NCBI GenBank assembly: GCA_018340375.1
Contig: JAFFJZ010000009.1
Location: 18,988,501-19,052,500, forward strand
DNA: 64,000 nt
DNA from: Gonatopus flavifemur
Lineage: Eukaryota; Arthropoda; Insecta; Hymenoptera; Dryinidae
Direction of reading: 5' to 3'
Shown here: in pieces, positions 44,700 through 56,639 of the stretch
How the letters are laid out: each line of letters opens with the position of its first letter
Numbering within the stretch: the stretch's first letter is position 1
Program-made: the position numbers and the translations under genes
Notes under the pieces: generated by a model
Databases searched by the model: none
The model's input: the letters and a program-made list of their open reading frames with translations, nothing else
What the model was told of the DNA's origin: nothing

Positions 44700-45830
44700 T
44701 CCGTTAGGATCCAAGGACAGCTATGAACCCTGAACATCCAATCAACAAAAATTTTATGTCATAAATTCCAAGTACAACAAGATGCAAATGAGCAGAACTG
44801 ATCGATCAGTGAGAACGAAATATTTCCATCTCTCTCTGTCACTGATTCACCAGGAAATAATTGAACGCAACTTAACTTGTTCATGACACTCCGATACACG
44901 ACACATCAGGATTTTTACGTATTATTCATGAAAAAAAATGGGGGAATTATTGGAGAATCATTTTTTCTTGCATATTCTATAATTTGGATAGAAAGGTTAT
45001 CAGAATCTCAGACACGTACATGATCTTAGTCTGAAGAAAAAATCGATTATTCAGCGCCTTCCATTATTCCACGTATAGTTACATACATCCTTGAATCGAG
45101 ATAACGTTCAGAATACCGTAACTATTGGGAAACAAAATAAATAAGCCTGTCAGTAAATCACGATTGTATGGTCATGTGTTTTTTCATCGTGGTGAAAAAA
45201 ACAGAGGAAGAAAACAGCATCGATGTACGGATATATCAAATTGCTTAAATCAAAAGAATATACAATGATTGAGGTATCTCGAATCAGAAATTTTCAGCAA
45301 CCGTTCGTGATAAATAAAATGTATCTGCTGAAATGTGAGAATGGTTACGAGGAAGGAGGAGCCATTTTTGTAGAAGGTGAGATCCCAGTAAACCCTGAGT
45401 TCTTGGAGAGGAATATAAGATATCCGATGAAAGAAACGTTCAAGATGTATCTAAAAGATGTCTGATAGATGGATATTAGAAATCTTCAGAAAGATATCTT
45501 ATAGATGCTTGTATAAGATATTTGAAGTATATCTGAAAAATCTATTGCATCAAAGCTCTTGAAATATCATCTACAAGACACCTTTTGGAACTTCAATTTC
45601 TGGAAAGATGGTGTCTACCGACTTTGCCTCTCGCATCACTCTTCTGCCTCATTCTCTCACGTGCAGCACGTGTGAAATTTTGAATCTTGTATATAAAAAT
45701 GTTATATATTGGGATTCAAAAGTGCAATCGATCTGTCCATTGGATAAAAACTCACCAAGTAGGTGCATGATATTTTATTCGTATATTCGTTGGATGTCAT
45801 TGTATACTTTTTCAAAATCAGCATTAGTGA
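44700..45830. other. non-coding
   Basis: AT-rich. 45440-45600 contains repeated agatatctt/agatgtct words. An 80-codon frame at 45223-45465 (MYGYIKLLKSKEYTMIEV...) has ordinary amino-acid composition but no recognisable motif; I leave it uncalled. Confidence 0.4.
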
Positions 45831-45849
45831 ACATTATCGGCATTCCTAA

Positions 45850-46132
45850 CCCTGGTGAAAAAATCCGATTAATTCCGATAAAAAGAAATTCTATCGGAAT
45901 GAATTAAGTTTCTGCATCGGAGATTTCCCACTGATACCGATCAGATACTTTCTTATTGGATTGAATCGGTAATTTACAATTGACAAAAGTTCAGATCAAA
46001 TCCGGTGAAAAAAATTTCATTGAAATGAATTGGGTTTCTGCATCGGGAATTTCCCATTGCTACCAATAAAATGTTTTTCTATCGAATTCAGTCGGTATTT
46101 CATGATCAATCAAAACTCCAATTCATATCAAT
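45850..46132. repeat. two diverged units of about 128 bp
   Basis: gaat(t)aagtttctgcatcgg near 45895 and gaattgggtttctgcatcgg near 46022 start units that also share atttccca(c/t)tg, attgaatcggta-type and caatt words. The second unit is interrupted by the LTR element at 46133 and appears to continue at 54207 (aatgaaatattttttgatg). Confidence 0.65.
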
Positions 46133-46853
46133 TGTTTCCTTTTGGAATTGGAGCCGGATTTCTTCGCTTAGACGAACGTTCGCGAACTTGCTTACCTTCA
46201 ACTACCAAAAGTTTGTTGGTGACGGATTTAGTGGACTGTAGTAAGGATATGTGAAGAAGTGCGTGAGAGTGAAGGCAACTCGACTGAACAACGGTATTAG
46301 GTTGAACAAAAGAATTTACTTCACTTGAATCGTACAAGAATGAGACGAAGCACTGCGAATTCACACAGTGGTTGTTACTCGCGTATAATATGTAGATTGG
46401 AGACAAGACTCCTTTTGATTATATGAACAATCGATCATATCGCGATCGAGTGGATGCAATTAAGTAGCAAATACGAATAATAGCGTGTATAAGGGAACTC
46501 GCAACTTATCATCGATATACGATCGATAGATCTGTAACAATTATTGCGTTGAACTTGTTCTAAATCGAGACAAGACTCAGACAGTTTTATAAGATAATTG
46601 TCGCACGGCGAAAATTGAATTGAATCATCGGCCCTTGGAAAAGGTAGCCAGCAATGATATGATAGTTAGGAGGTGGAAGAGGCATGAGGTGATCTATATT
46701 CAGCCAATAATAGGCCATATCGAATGTCACGTCATACTCTCCTTTCCTCTCCATCAGTTTGGTGGCACACGACTAAGCAAGGACGTGGGCCTGAATATCC
46801 GATAGTTTGGAAATTTTGCAAAGGCGTAGACATAATCGAGTCAATCTTTAACA
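46133..46853 (-). repeat. 3' LTR of the decayed BEL/Pao element
   Basis: 721 bp. Matches 53454-54206 base for base over long stretches (for example tattcagccaataataggcc against the single-base variant in the other copy), but lacks the 32-bp inverted insertion found there. Confidence 0.9.
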
Positions 46854-47275
46854 TGCCGCTCACCTGTGGGGCGTACTCGCACGGAACAGGCTCCTCGCTC
46901 AGACGATGACCACCGTGTGTAGGTGTTGTCATAACATCATTTACTTGATGTGACGAATCACTAGGCTAATTTGACTAATGCTAACTTGAACTAAGAATAT
47001 GATGAGATGATAGAGGTTGTCGTAGTATTGATCAATACTGAACGCAAACAAGGTACCTTTCCATGGAAGGAACCTTCGAAATGTCGTTTGGACGACTGAG
47101 GGCGTTCGTCTTTGAACGCCTTGAACCTAATCGCACGTAGTTCAACTATACTACGGTACATCCCATATATCTGAGAACTATAACCTAATCGAGTCCTTTT
47201 CGAGTATATTACAATATATACAGTATGTACATTGGGCTGCGTTATATACAATATTTACATTATAGTTTCTCACTG
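46854..47275 (-). other. 3' untranslated region of the decayed BEL/Pao element
   Basis: Lies between the end of pol and the 3' LTR. No frame or clear polypurine tract is seen. Confidence 0.6.
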
Positions 47276-50200
47276 TCAGCTTTGTGGCGAACTTATTGGC
47301 AATTTACATGACTTTGTTATAGGGCGCTTGAGAATAGTCTGAGCAGTGCGCATTGATACGACTCTCACTAGGCCATCCTTCCCTGGATGGCATTGAATGA
47401 TTCTTCCCAATTCCCAGCGACGAGGGGGGAGATTGGGATTTTTCAACAACACCATATCACCTTCGCATGAGTTCGGATGAATCTGAGTCCATTTCCTTCG
47501 CTGTTGGAGACAGTTCAGATAGTCGCTCGACCACACGCGCCAAAACTGTTCTGCCAACTCTTGTACCAACTGCCAACGAGTCAATCTGTTTTCCTGCGTA
47601 TCCAGCAGAGAAGGGGCGGGAACCGTTTTAAGAGCGGTGCCCACCAAGAAGTGGCCCGGCGTTGAGGCGTCGAAATCTTCAACATCATCGGTGAAAGGAG
47701 CGATGGACCTCGAATTTAAACAACTCTCGATTTTACATAATAGTGTTATCAACTCTTCGGCAGTAGGCGTGTAAGAAGCTAATATACGCTTCAGGTGGTG
47801 TTCAACACATTTGACCCCGGCCTCCCATATTCCACCGAAATGGGGGGAGGCAGGAGGCAAGAAGTGCCAATTCACCCCTTCGCTAATTAAATATAATCGT
47901 AGATCAGGGTTCTGAGTTATTGTTTTGATGTTCTGTGAAAGTTCTTCACTAGCGCCTTGAGAAGTGGTGCCCCTATCGCTGTTAGGTCCGACGGAGTACC
48001 TCGTCTAGCAACAAATCGTTCAAAGGCCGCGAGAAATGCATTAGCCGTGTAATCGTGTACCAATTCAATATGAACGGCCCGCGTTGCCAGACAAACGAAC
48101 AATGCAATATAGCATTTGTGTGTGTTTTTTCTTCTGCCTATAGAACCACGCACTAGTAATGGTCCTGCATAATCAATTCCCGTGTGAGAAAACGGTCTAG
48201 ACAGCAAAATTCTAGGAGGGGGAAGATCCCCCATGAACTGAGCAACCGTAGCAGCCGTTTCACGAGCACAGGTGAGACATCGGTGTATGTGCGTCTTGAC
48301 TAGGTTTCGAGCCTCCAGTACCCAAAGTCTTTCCCTAATGACTCTGAGTGTTAGTTGGATACCGCCGTGTAATATTAATTTATGGATATGAGCCACAATC
48401 AATTCGGGAATGCGATGTTTGGGTAGGATAACGGGATATTTTCGGTTGTATGATAATTGTGAGTAGCGCAGCCGCCCACCGACCCGAATCAAATCGGATT
48501 CGTCCATATGAGGATTCAGGGTTTTCAACGGGCTGTTTGCTGGTAGCGCAAGATGACGCCGTAATGCAGAAATCTCCTTAGGGAAACATTGAGATTAAAC
48601 CGTACGAACCCAATAATCTGAAGCGGAATCCAGTTCTTTGGGAGTTGGAGCGAGATTGGGCTCCTTATTGAGCTGTCGTCTGAGAGCACGAGTAAATCGA
48701 AATACATAATCCGTTATTCTCAATAAGCGGGGCCAGGATGAGATCTTGTACATAAGATCCCATTCCTGTGTAGAGGTAGAAGAGTGAACGTGGGTCACTC
48801 TGCTTTCCGTTTCATCGGCGGTTGCAGTAGGGGTAGGGAAACCCGACCAATCGTTCTTTTCCTTCTGAAGCCACAGCGGACCCTTCCACCAGAGCGGATG
48901 GTCGAGAAAAGATTCGGCAGTAATGCCCCGGGAGGTGATATCTGCAGGGTTCTGTTCCGAGGGTACGTAGCCTCAGACAACATGAGGTACTACGGTTCGA
49001 ATTTGAGAAACTCTATTGGCCACAAGAGTTTTTCATCGTGATGGATGTTTTTTAATCCACCCCAATGTTGCGATAGAGTCGGTCCAACAGAATGTGGGCA
49101 ATGACTTCAATGAGCCTGACCTTCTGACCCAGGCTACCAGTTTCACTAATAGTAGAGCTCCACACAGCTCTAGTCGAGGTATGCTAATAATTTTTAATGG
49201 TGCTCCTTTGGATTTGGCAACGAGGAGGCTCATCTTGCATTATCCCGAAGCAGTAATAAGTTTTAGATACAGTACCGTTGGATACGCTACATTCGAGGCA
49301 TCGGAAAATCCATGCAACTCAGCGTGTAGACAATCAAGACCTAGTCCGGTCCATCTAGATATAGAAACCTCATCAAGGATCGGGAGAGGTTCGTAGAAGA
49401 GTTGCTATTTGTTAACTACGTCAGGAGGAAGCTTATCATCCCAATCGATCTTTTGCGTCCACAAATGCTGCAGCATAATCTTTGCCACTATCACGACCGG
49501 TGAAATCCATCCCAGCGGATCGTAGATTTGTGCAATAGTTGATAACAATGTTCGCTTGGTCAGAGATTCGACCTGTTCTGGTTTTACGGTGATGCGAAAT
49601 TGATCATTTTGAGGAGACCATCTAATTCCAAGTATTCTTATTCCCTCCCCTTCTTCAAAATTCGTATCAGAATCTAACGAGTAGTCGGACGGGTCAATGC
49701 CCTGTAACAATCCGGGCCGATTGCTGGTCCACTTTCTCAACCGAAATCCAGCCGAGCGAAGAAGCTGGAACACTTGGGACCTGGTTTGAATTGCGAGGGA
49801 AGGGTCCTCTGCGCCAAAAAAACGTCATCGACGTGAATATTTTCTTTTAGAACTGGTACTGCTAGAGGATAATGTTGACCTTGGTCGATAACTAATTGTT
49901 TTATTGCTCGCATGGCGAGATATGGTGCAGAAGTAGTCCCATAAGTAACGGTGGTGAGGGCATAGCCCTCTAAAGGGTCGGATGGGTCTGATCCCCAAAT
50001 GACACATTGGAGATGTTGATCGTCTGGATGGACCCATACTCCTCGGAACATTTTGGCGATGTCCGCACTGTAAGCCCATCTGAAGGCACGCCAACTCAGA
50101 ATAATCAATGGCAGATCGTTTTGGAGTTTGGGACCTGGTAAGAGCAGGTCGTTCAAAGATCGCCCATTTGAGGTGGGGCAAGGAGCATTGAAAACTACTC

Positions 50201-51110
50201 TAAGCTTAGTAGTGGTCCGTTCATTTCGAACGACCGAATGATGTGGAAGGAACACAGGAGGGTCGTCTCGTTCCGTTCGCGGGATGACCCGCATGTGACC
50301 CAAACCTTTGTATTCACTCATAAATTCCTTATAGGAGGTATACAATTCGGGTTCTTTGAGAAGTCTCTCTTCTAGTCGAAGGAATGAATTCATAGCAGTG
50401 CGTTTTGATTCCCCCAGTTCATGGCAAGGTTGGCTTCTGAGGGGCAATCGTACGATAAATGCCCCGTCAGCCGCTCGGGAGAAATTGGAAGAGAAATGGT
50501 CTTCGCATGCCTGTTCTTCTTCAGTCAGATGAAGGTTACTGGGGATTTCTTCTAACTCCCAAAATCTTTTCAGGACTTCGTCGAGTTGGGATTGACATGA
50601 ATGGTGCACTTGTAAGGAGGTGAAGTTGCCAGACGATATTAGAGGTCCAGATAATATCCACCCAAAAATAGTATTTTGGGCCGTAGGTGTCCCAGGCGGA
50701 CCTTGCCTTATCCCGTCCCGTAATATGTGCCCGAAAGCGTCAGAACCTATGAATACATCGATCCTATTAGAGGATGAGGCTTGACTATCGGCAAAAGTAA
50801 GACCGTGCAAATACGGGAATGCTTCGGGTTTGAAGGAATTCTTGGGTTTGTAACTGGTAACATCATTAACAACTGAAGCTCAGATGGGAACAGAAGGGCC
50901 CGACCCAGTCAAGGGTTCGATTGAAAAGTTAACTGCATGCCTCACGATGCCCGTCTGGCATCCGCCTAATCCCGAAATTGTTGCGTTAAGTTTAGCTCGA
51001 GGTAATCGTACAGTTTGAGCGACATCTTCGGAAACAAAAGAAGATTCAGAACCCTGATCCAATAGAGCTCGTACCCTCATTAATCCACCGGAACCCGACC
51101 TCAATAATAT
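47276..51110 (-). pseudogene. BEL/Pao pol region, multiply broken
   Basis: Read from 51110 downward: protease (MRVRALLDQGSESSFVSED, about 51075), reverse transcriptase from about 50250 (VRNERTTTKLRVVFNA; YSADIAKMF; NIHVDDVFL at about 49830), RNase H (ELHGFSDAS, about 49310), integrase zinc region (THIHRCLTCARE, about 48270), first catalytic Asp (GIDYAGPLL), and the Glu block (HFGGIWEAGV, about 47835), ending KLPISSPQS. In-frame stops occur near 50879, 49404, 49250, 49032 and 48597, with others. Frameshifts lie right after the reverse transcriptase VDD motif (about 49815) and at the second integrase Asp (about 47990). Not functional. Confidence 0.9.
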
Positions 51111-52559
51111 CTAAGCATTAGCAAGTAAAATTGTATCAATCTTCCGGTCCTCAGGTGAATTAAGATGAGAATTCAACACAGGAGTTTCGATTACTTCGTT
51201 ATTTTGATTTGATGATTTCGAAGCGGAGAATGTAGTTTCGTTAACTGTAGGAGGTCTATTCGAGTTAGAAGTACTGATTGAGTTAGTCGAGTTCGGGTTC
51301 TGATGGAGTAAAGTGTGATGTCTTTTTTGGAAATGGGAGCAACTAAGTTTGCTTGGACAATTTTTCGGAGTATGACCCTTATGCAAACAATTTGTGCATA
51401 AATGAAATTTTTTTACGGAGTGAGTACGCTGTGCTACATTTAAAATTTTGAATTTGATGCAATGGAATAATTTATGATTTTCCTTACAATGAGGACATAC
51501 TAATTGAGGCGAAGCAAGTAGAGTTTTGATTTGAGGTGGACGACTGAGCTTGGACTGGCCACCAACTTTGTTTTCGATTGAAAGATTTGTCGAGGTCATA
51601 GCTTCTAACGCACGTATTCGAGTGTCTAAGAAAGAAATGAGTTCCTGATAAGTTGGGTAATCAGTAAAATCACCAAGCCCAGATTCCCACTCTCTTCGAG
51701 ACGTTTCGTCCAATTTTTGAAGCGTATAGTAAACGATCCAATCGTCCCAATATCCTACCGGGCGTTTCAAATTTTCTAAAGCCGACATGATCTCCGAAGT
51801 AGTATCCCTTAGATGCTTCAAATTTTCTAAAAAGTTACTCGTAATAACAGGTATGCTATACAAGGTGTTAAAGTATGCATTGATCATGGCTCTGGGATTG
51901 TCATATCGTGATTTTAGCTTAGTCCACGCAGTCCCGAAATAAGTGTCGGAAATAGTAATATTTTTCAACGAAAGACTTGCTTCGCCCTTCAAACTTGATT
52001 TTAAATAATGTAGACGTTGAACATTAGACAATGCCTTATTACCATGAATCATTGTTTGAAAAAGATCACAAAACTTAAACCATTCCTTATAGTCTCCCGA
52101 AAATGTCGGGAGTCCAATACGGGGTAATTTTACCGATTCGCTGTAGTTATTGGGTGTTGAAGCGGAGGATGAAGTTGTATCCGAGGCTGTGGTTGTGGAA
52201 GCTTCCAGTTTTTCTTCAATGTAGTCATATGCGGCGAGGTATGACTCCTCCAGCTTATCCAGTTTATTTTTCAGTAGGAATTTGTGAGTTTCCACGTCCG
52301 TATCGATTAGATTTGCTTGTAACAAACAGTGTAGATGTTGACAGCGGCTCCAATTACGTTCCAATAATTCCTCACGTCCCGTCAAAATAGTACGGATTAA
52401 CTTCGCTTGTCCGAGTTTCTTGATGTTGGTCAGGGCGTTCATAACCGATTTTTTTTTGTTATCGAATTCCACTCTCCACATGGAGGGATCGGTCGATTCA
52501 TCAAGGTTAGACATCGCGATTAGTTTACAGTTCACTTTGTCACAGTAGAAGTTTAACAT
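51111..52559 (-). CDS. BEL/Pao gag, 482 aa, closed by TAG before protease
   Basis: An open frame from ATG at 52559; MSNLDESTDPSMWRV a few codons later is an alternative start. It has a coiled N-terminal half, then the DUF1759 gag domain (LPTFSGDYKEWFKFCDLFQ, about residue 150), and zinc-knuckle-like CPHCKENHKLFHC and CTNCLHKGHTPKNC (about 365-415). The frame ends in TAG at 51111-51113. The same frame then continues into protease, so a single stop codon separates gag from pol. Because the other BEL/Pao element here has no stop, decay is the simpler reading, though readthrough cannot be excluded. Gag is otherwise undamaged. Confidence 0.85.
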   Translation of the reverse strand: MLNFYCDKVNCKLIAMSNLDESTDPSMWRVEFDNKKKSVMNALTNIKKLGQAKLIRTILTGREELLERNWSRCQHLHCLLQANLIDTDVETHKFLLKNKLDKLEESYLAAYDYIEEKLEASTTTASDTTSSSASTPNNYSESVKLPRIGLPTFSGDYKEWFKFCDLFQTMIHGNKALSNVQRLHYLKSSLKGEASLSLKNITISDTYFGTAWTKLKSRYDNPRAMINAYFNTLYSIPVITSNFLENLKHLRDTTSEIMSALENLKRPVGYWDDWIVYYTLQKLDETSRREWESGLGDFTDYPTYQELISFLDTRIRALEAMTSTNLSIENKVGGQSKLSRPPQIKTLLASPQLVCPHCKENHKLFHCIKFKILNVAQRTHSVKKFHLCTNCLHKGHTPKNCPSKLSCSHFQKRHHTLLHQNPNSTNSISTSNSNRPPTVNETTFSASKSSNQNNEVIETPVLNSHLNSPEDRKIDTILLANA

Positions 52560-53435
52560 TGAACTCAGAACGAAGATTGAATTGAGTCTTTATTAATCCA
52601 GTCGTAATTGGAGTGTCGAACGGGTTCGTAAACCACACTTAAATGTCACGATTCAGCACAACGTCGTGCGACTGATTTGGTCACATACATATTTACTTAA
52701 CCAATGTCACGTGTACGTAACGATGTGGACCGTGTGAAGCAGAATCATAATTATGATTGATTCAAAACCGACTTCGACAAGGGAATTTGTTCACACGAAT
52801 GGAGGTTCAATTTCACATTGTCCGATAATTTCAACTCAATCTCCTTCGTGAACGCAACCCGATCTCAATCGTTTATCACTGAGTGAAATGAACGTTACAC
52901 AGGCAGCGTTTTAAAGTCACGGTAAGACACATAACGATTATGTTACGTACACGCGCACTGGTTGTACGATACGCTTATTCTTCCCTCTCCCCGGCTTTCG
53001 CGTGGTTTTAACGTCACCGATGCAGCGAGTACACAATCGATTTGGAGAACTGGGAAACAATATTGAGTTCACAGTAAACCTCGCTGAATTCAATGGTTAA
53101 CTATTTGAACCTGAATACGAAGTTTAATCTCACCATGGTCCACGAATTCAGCAACATGCTGTAGAATTTTCTCACCGTGTCATTACAGCGAATACAATAG
53201 TATAGAATACTGGTCTTCGTTTATCGACGACTCGAACACGTAAATGATAGAAGTAAGCGAAGGAGAAATTCGCTACCCTGCTTATCACACCGACACTCAC
53301 GCACACCACAGTACTTTGTATCTACTTAGTGGTGTTCGAACGTACTTCACAACCGAATGACGTCATGTGTTCGAACTTTGATTTGATTTCACGAACGTTC
53401 AATGATTTCAGAATTTTACCTTCTACAAACCGCGA
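52560..53435 (-). other. 5' leader of the decayed BEL/Pao element
   Basis: About 0.9 kb between primer site and gag, rich in cacgt/acgtg words. No frame of note. Confidence 0.6.
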
Positions 53436-53452
53436 ATCCGGCTCGAAGAACC
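53436..53452 (-). promoter_or_regulatory. degenerate tRNA-Tyr primer site
   Basis: On the minus strand cggttcttcgagccgga directly follows the 5' LTR. It differs by two bases from the intact element's primer site. Both elements thus used the same tRNA primer. Confidence 0.7.
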
Positions 53453-53453
53453 G

Positions 53454-54206
53454 TGTTTCCTTTTGGAATTAGAGCCGGATTCCTTCGTTCGGACGAACTT
53501 GCTTACCTTCAACTACCGAAATTTTGTTGGTGACGGATTTAGCGGACTGTAGTAAGGATATGTGAAGAAGTGCGTGGGTTACTCCCACGAATTCTTTTGT
53601 TCAACTCAATACCGTTGCCTTTACTAGGCAACTCGACTGAACAACGGTATTGAGTTGAACAAAAGAATTCACTTCACTTGAATCGTACAAGAATGAGACG
53701 AAGCACTGCGAATTCACACAGTGATTGTTACTCGCGTATAATATGTAGATTGGAGACAAGACTCCTTTTGATTATATAAACAATCGATCATATCGCGATC
53801 GAGTGGATGCAATTAAGTAGCAAATACGAATAATAGCGTGTATAAGGGAACTCGCAACTCATCATCGACATACGATCGATAGATCTGTAACAATTATCGC
53901 GTTGAACTTGTTTTAAATCGAGACAAGACTCAGACAGTTTTATAAGATAATTGTCGCACGGCGAAAATTGAATTGAATCATCGGCCCTTGGAAAAGGTAG
54001 CCAGCAATGATATGATAGTTAGGAGGTGGAAGGGGCATGAGGTGATCTATATTCAGCCAATGATAGGCCATATCGAATGTCACGTCATACTCTCCTTTCC
54101 TCTCCATCAGTTTGGTGGCACACGACTCAGCAAGGACGTAGGCCTGAATATCCGATAGTTTGGAAATTTTGCAAAGGCGTAAACATAATCGAGCCAATTT
54201 TTAACA
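53454..54206 (-). repeat. 5' LTR of the decayed BEL/Pao element
   Basis: 753 bp, 32 bp longer than its partner. The extra sequence creates a perfect inverted repeat (53589-53617 with 53642-53670). Confidence 0.9.
53589..53670. repeat. 29-bp perfect inverted repeat inside the LTR
   Basis: gaattcttttgttcaactca... at 53589-53617 is the exact complement of ...tgagttgaacaaaagaattc at 53642-53670, with a 24-nt loop. The right half is native LTR sequence (present, slightly changed, in the other LTR); the left half is the extra sequence. Confidence 0.9.
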
Positions 54207-54239
54207 CTAATGAAATATTTTTTGATGTAATTCAATGGG

Positions 54240-54430
54240 TGTTTTATTGATAATCAAAATTCTGATTGATGTAAATGAATTATTTCTCAACTGGATCCAA
54301 TTGAGAATTGGCCAACACCCTATCTCCGCATATGACTTGGGAAATTTTTCCTACTTGGAGGGGAATCGAACTATCACCGATCTACCTACCTGTAAGACCT
54401 GCCTCCTTAACCTCCAAGCTATCCTAATAC
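54240..54430 (-). repeat. SINE-like sequence with tRNA-type head
   Basis: On the minus strand a cttggag...ctccaag pairing of 7 bp encloses a gttcgattccc box-B motif (54361-54371), like the T arm of a tRNA. Box A is not convincing and the anticodon arm does not fold cleanly. The tail runs on with no A-rich end. It may be a SINE head or a decayed tRNA-derived repeat. Confidence 0.35.
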
Positions 54431-54649
54431 GCTGCTCTGCAGGGGCATATTGCCAAACATATCCTGGTCAAGATTTTACAATAGCGAATGTGAAACATAC
54501 CACAGCTGATGTGAAGTATACTTCAACAGCAGAGATCGGCAGTAATGATATTCTCATCAACGATTTTGAGATATATTACTCATTATCTCCAGAGTCAGAA
54601 TTTTCATCTTCCGCAGTTTCCATTCTGAATTACAAAAATGGATGATATT

Positions 54650-55090
54650 CATGTCAATTGGAACGGCGGAAGAAGAAAATTCTGATTTCAGCGATAATGA
54701 TGATAAATCCCAGAATCATTACTGAGAAAAATCATTATTGCCGATGTCTGTTCAACAGTTGTATGATATTTTACATTCCCCGCTGTGGAATCAACTAAAA
54801 TAGTATTACCTCTAACTGTAATATATACTCTAATATATACCTTCCTCACTCACCACGACAATTCAGGGAGAATCCTTAATGCATTCATTTTGAAGCCTCA
54901 TGGCTCCAAATGAATTCATTACGAATTCCTTCTGAACTGTTGTGCTGTGTGGGTTGAGAAGAAGAGAAGTTTAAAACCTTTTTCTTCTGGTCGTATTATT
55001 TGATTGAATACCATGAGAAAAAACTATTTGTTCCCAATATTGGTTGCATGTGGAACAATCCGATGAGTACCAGTACAAAATGGATGAGTT
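54650..55090. other. non-coding
   Basis: AT-rich. cattcattttgaagcctcatggctccaaatgaattcatt near 54882-54922 forms a loose dyad. No gene. Confidence 0.4.
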
Positions 55091-55094
55091 AGTA

Positions 55095-55770
55095 TGGTAT
55101 GTCCAAACGGATTCCATCGGAAACATTTCATTTTGCGTTTCCACTCAGGATCCAATTCAAAACTGTTACATCGAATGGCGGTTGGGAATTTCCAATAGGT
55201 TCCAATGTGTTCCTTAAATTTGAAAAAATTCAATTCCCAAGGGTCCAAAATTCGGTATTCCCATATGGATTCCGTTGAAAACACACGTCTCCTGTATTTC
55301 CGATAGAATTCAATGAATGCGAATACAAACGTTCATGAAATAACCCACTTCTGTCATTCCAGATGAATTCCATTGATAAAACTTGTTCATTCGGACTTCC
55401 GTATAAGATCCAATGAATACTCATACGAAAATATATCAAAGTATTCAGATTGGTATCTCAAAACGAATTCCATTCAGGAAAAGTTATCATTCATCATTCT
55501 ACATGGAATCCAATCCGAACACGCTACATCAGATGACCTTTGGGGAAATACCAACAGATTCCGATACATTTTAATACGCTCTTCATATTTCAGAAAGCTG
55601 ACCTTCCATTGTATCCATGTGGAGTTGCTTTGACAAATACACATCATTTTCCAATGATAAACCATGTCCTATCGGAAACCATTGGAATCGATTGGTTTTT
55701 TTCAACAGAGCATGTACATTTGTACTTGGCAGGTAGGAAATCCCATTGGCAGGGCGATTCGAAGAAATAG
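55095..55770. repeat. degenerate tandem repeat, about 102 bp
   Basis: gattccgttgaaaac (55263), gaattccattgataaaa (55365) and gaattccattcaggaaa (55466) start successive units about 102 bp apart. gatccaatgaatac-type words recur between them. Outer units at 55098 and 55553 are weaker. The tail block tgctttgacaaatacacat is shared with 37590-37615. Confidence 0.65.
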
Positions 55771-55779
55771 ACTCGGAGC

Positions 55780-56600
55780 TTGTTGAGGAACGGATAGAAT
55801 TATAAGTTGATTCCATTCAATTCCAATGTTTCAAATTTCAATCATAAAACTGGACTTGTAAAATAATACTCACACTAAAGCGAGTGTACGATGAAATTAT
55901 CTGAATCCATATAATACACAATGACGTGTTCTCGCCGAGCATTATTATATCTAATCTCTATATGAATATACCTGTATTCACATCTTTCTTCTACCGTAAA
56001 TGTGAGAAACATTCGATACTTTTGTGTACCACTCAACGTCTCTTCGTCTCAATCTAATTCGGAAATCATAATTTATTTAGTACAGCGTTAACCGTCGATC
56101 GAATGATCTCAAATTTTTTGTACTCTGACTCCGAGCGTGGAAATCTCCGTTTCCCGTTTTATAATCGCCGTCTACGCATGAGAGTCGAATACCGCTTCCT
56201 TTTCGTTAATATAAAGCTGTACAATAACCGTGGAATCAATATTAAAATAGTACGATTGATTATAGTCATATATTTCATGGATTGTGGAGATATAGAAGGA
56301 ATATAATTGTGATTTCACTCGAAACCAACTTGTGTCGTGTTACTCGTTTATCTTGAAACCTTTGTTCTCGTTCTCCTTGGTTCTTTGAAAAGAACGATCC
56401 AGCACTGTTCCACGAGAATTCAAATTTTGATGTAATTTGATTTCTCACTATTCATTAAATTTATTATTCCGGCTCGTGGATAAGACAGAGCTCTTCGTCC
56501 CATTGGAATTATTGACAATTCTTCTAAGATGAATCAATTGCCAGGGAATTAGAAGACTTGCATGTCTGCGATGGACTCCATGATGCCAAATGATGGGGAA
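55780..56600. other. non-coding
   Basis: AT-rich; a 67-codon frame at 56103-56306 has no motif. Nothing else seen. Confidence 0.4.
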
Positions 56601-56639
56601 CATTGATTTCGCATGGTATTTATATCAATAATTTCACCT

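Larger units (their letters stand above)
46133..54206 (-). mobile_element. BEL/Pao LTR retrotransposon, decayed
   Basis: An 8.07-kb element on the minus strand with LTRs 46133-46853 (3') and 53454-54206 (5'), both bounded by TG...CA on their own strand. Order of domains is the same as in the intact element, but the coding part has many stops and frameshifts, and proteins differ too much to be a recent copy of the 24682 element. Flanks tcaat (left) and ctaat (right) are a poor match for a 5-bp duplication. It lies within the 128-bp repeat. Confidence 0.9.

Noticed and set aside
45223..45465. 80-codon frame MYGYIKLLKSKEYTM...
   Set aside because: Reasonable composition but no motif, no conserved neighbour and no supporting signals.
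46133..54206. Second BEL/Pao element as a recent copy of the first
   Set aside because: Gag and pol sequences, LTR length and LTR sequence are clearly different; only family and primer tRNA are shared.
54361..54425. Possible tRNA gene on the minus strand
   Set aside because: Has a box-B-like gttcgattccc and a 7-bp stem, but no convincing box A or anticodon arm; kept only as a SINE-like repeat.
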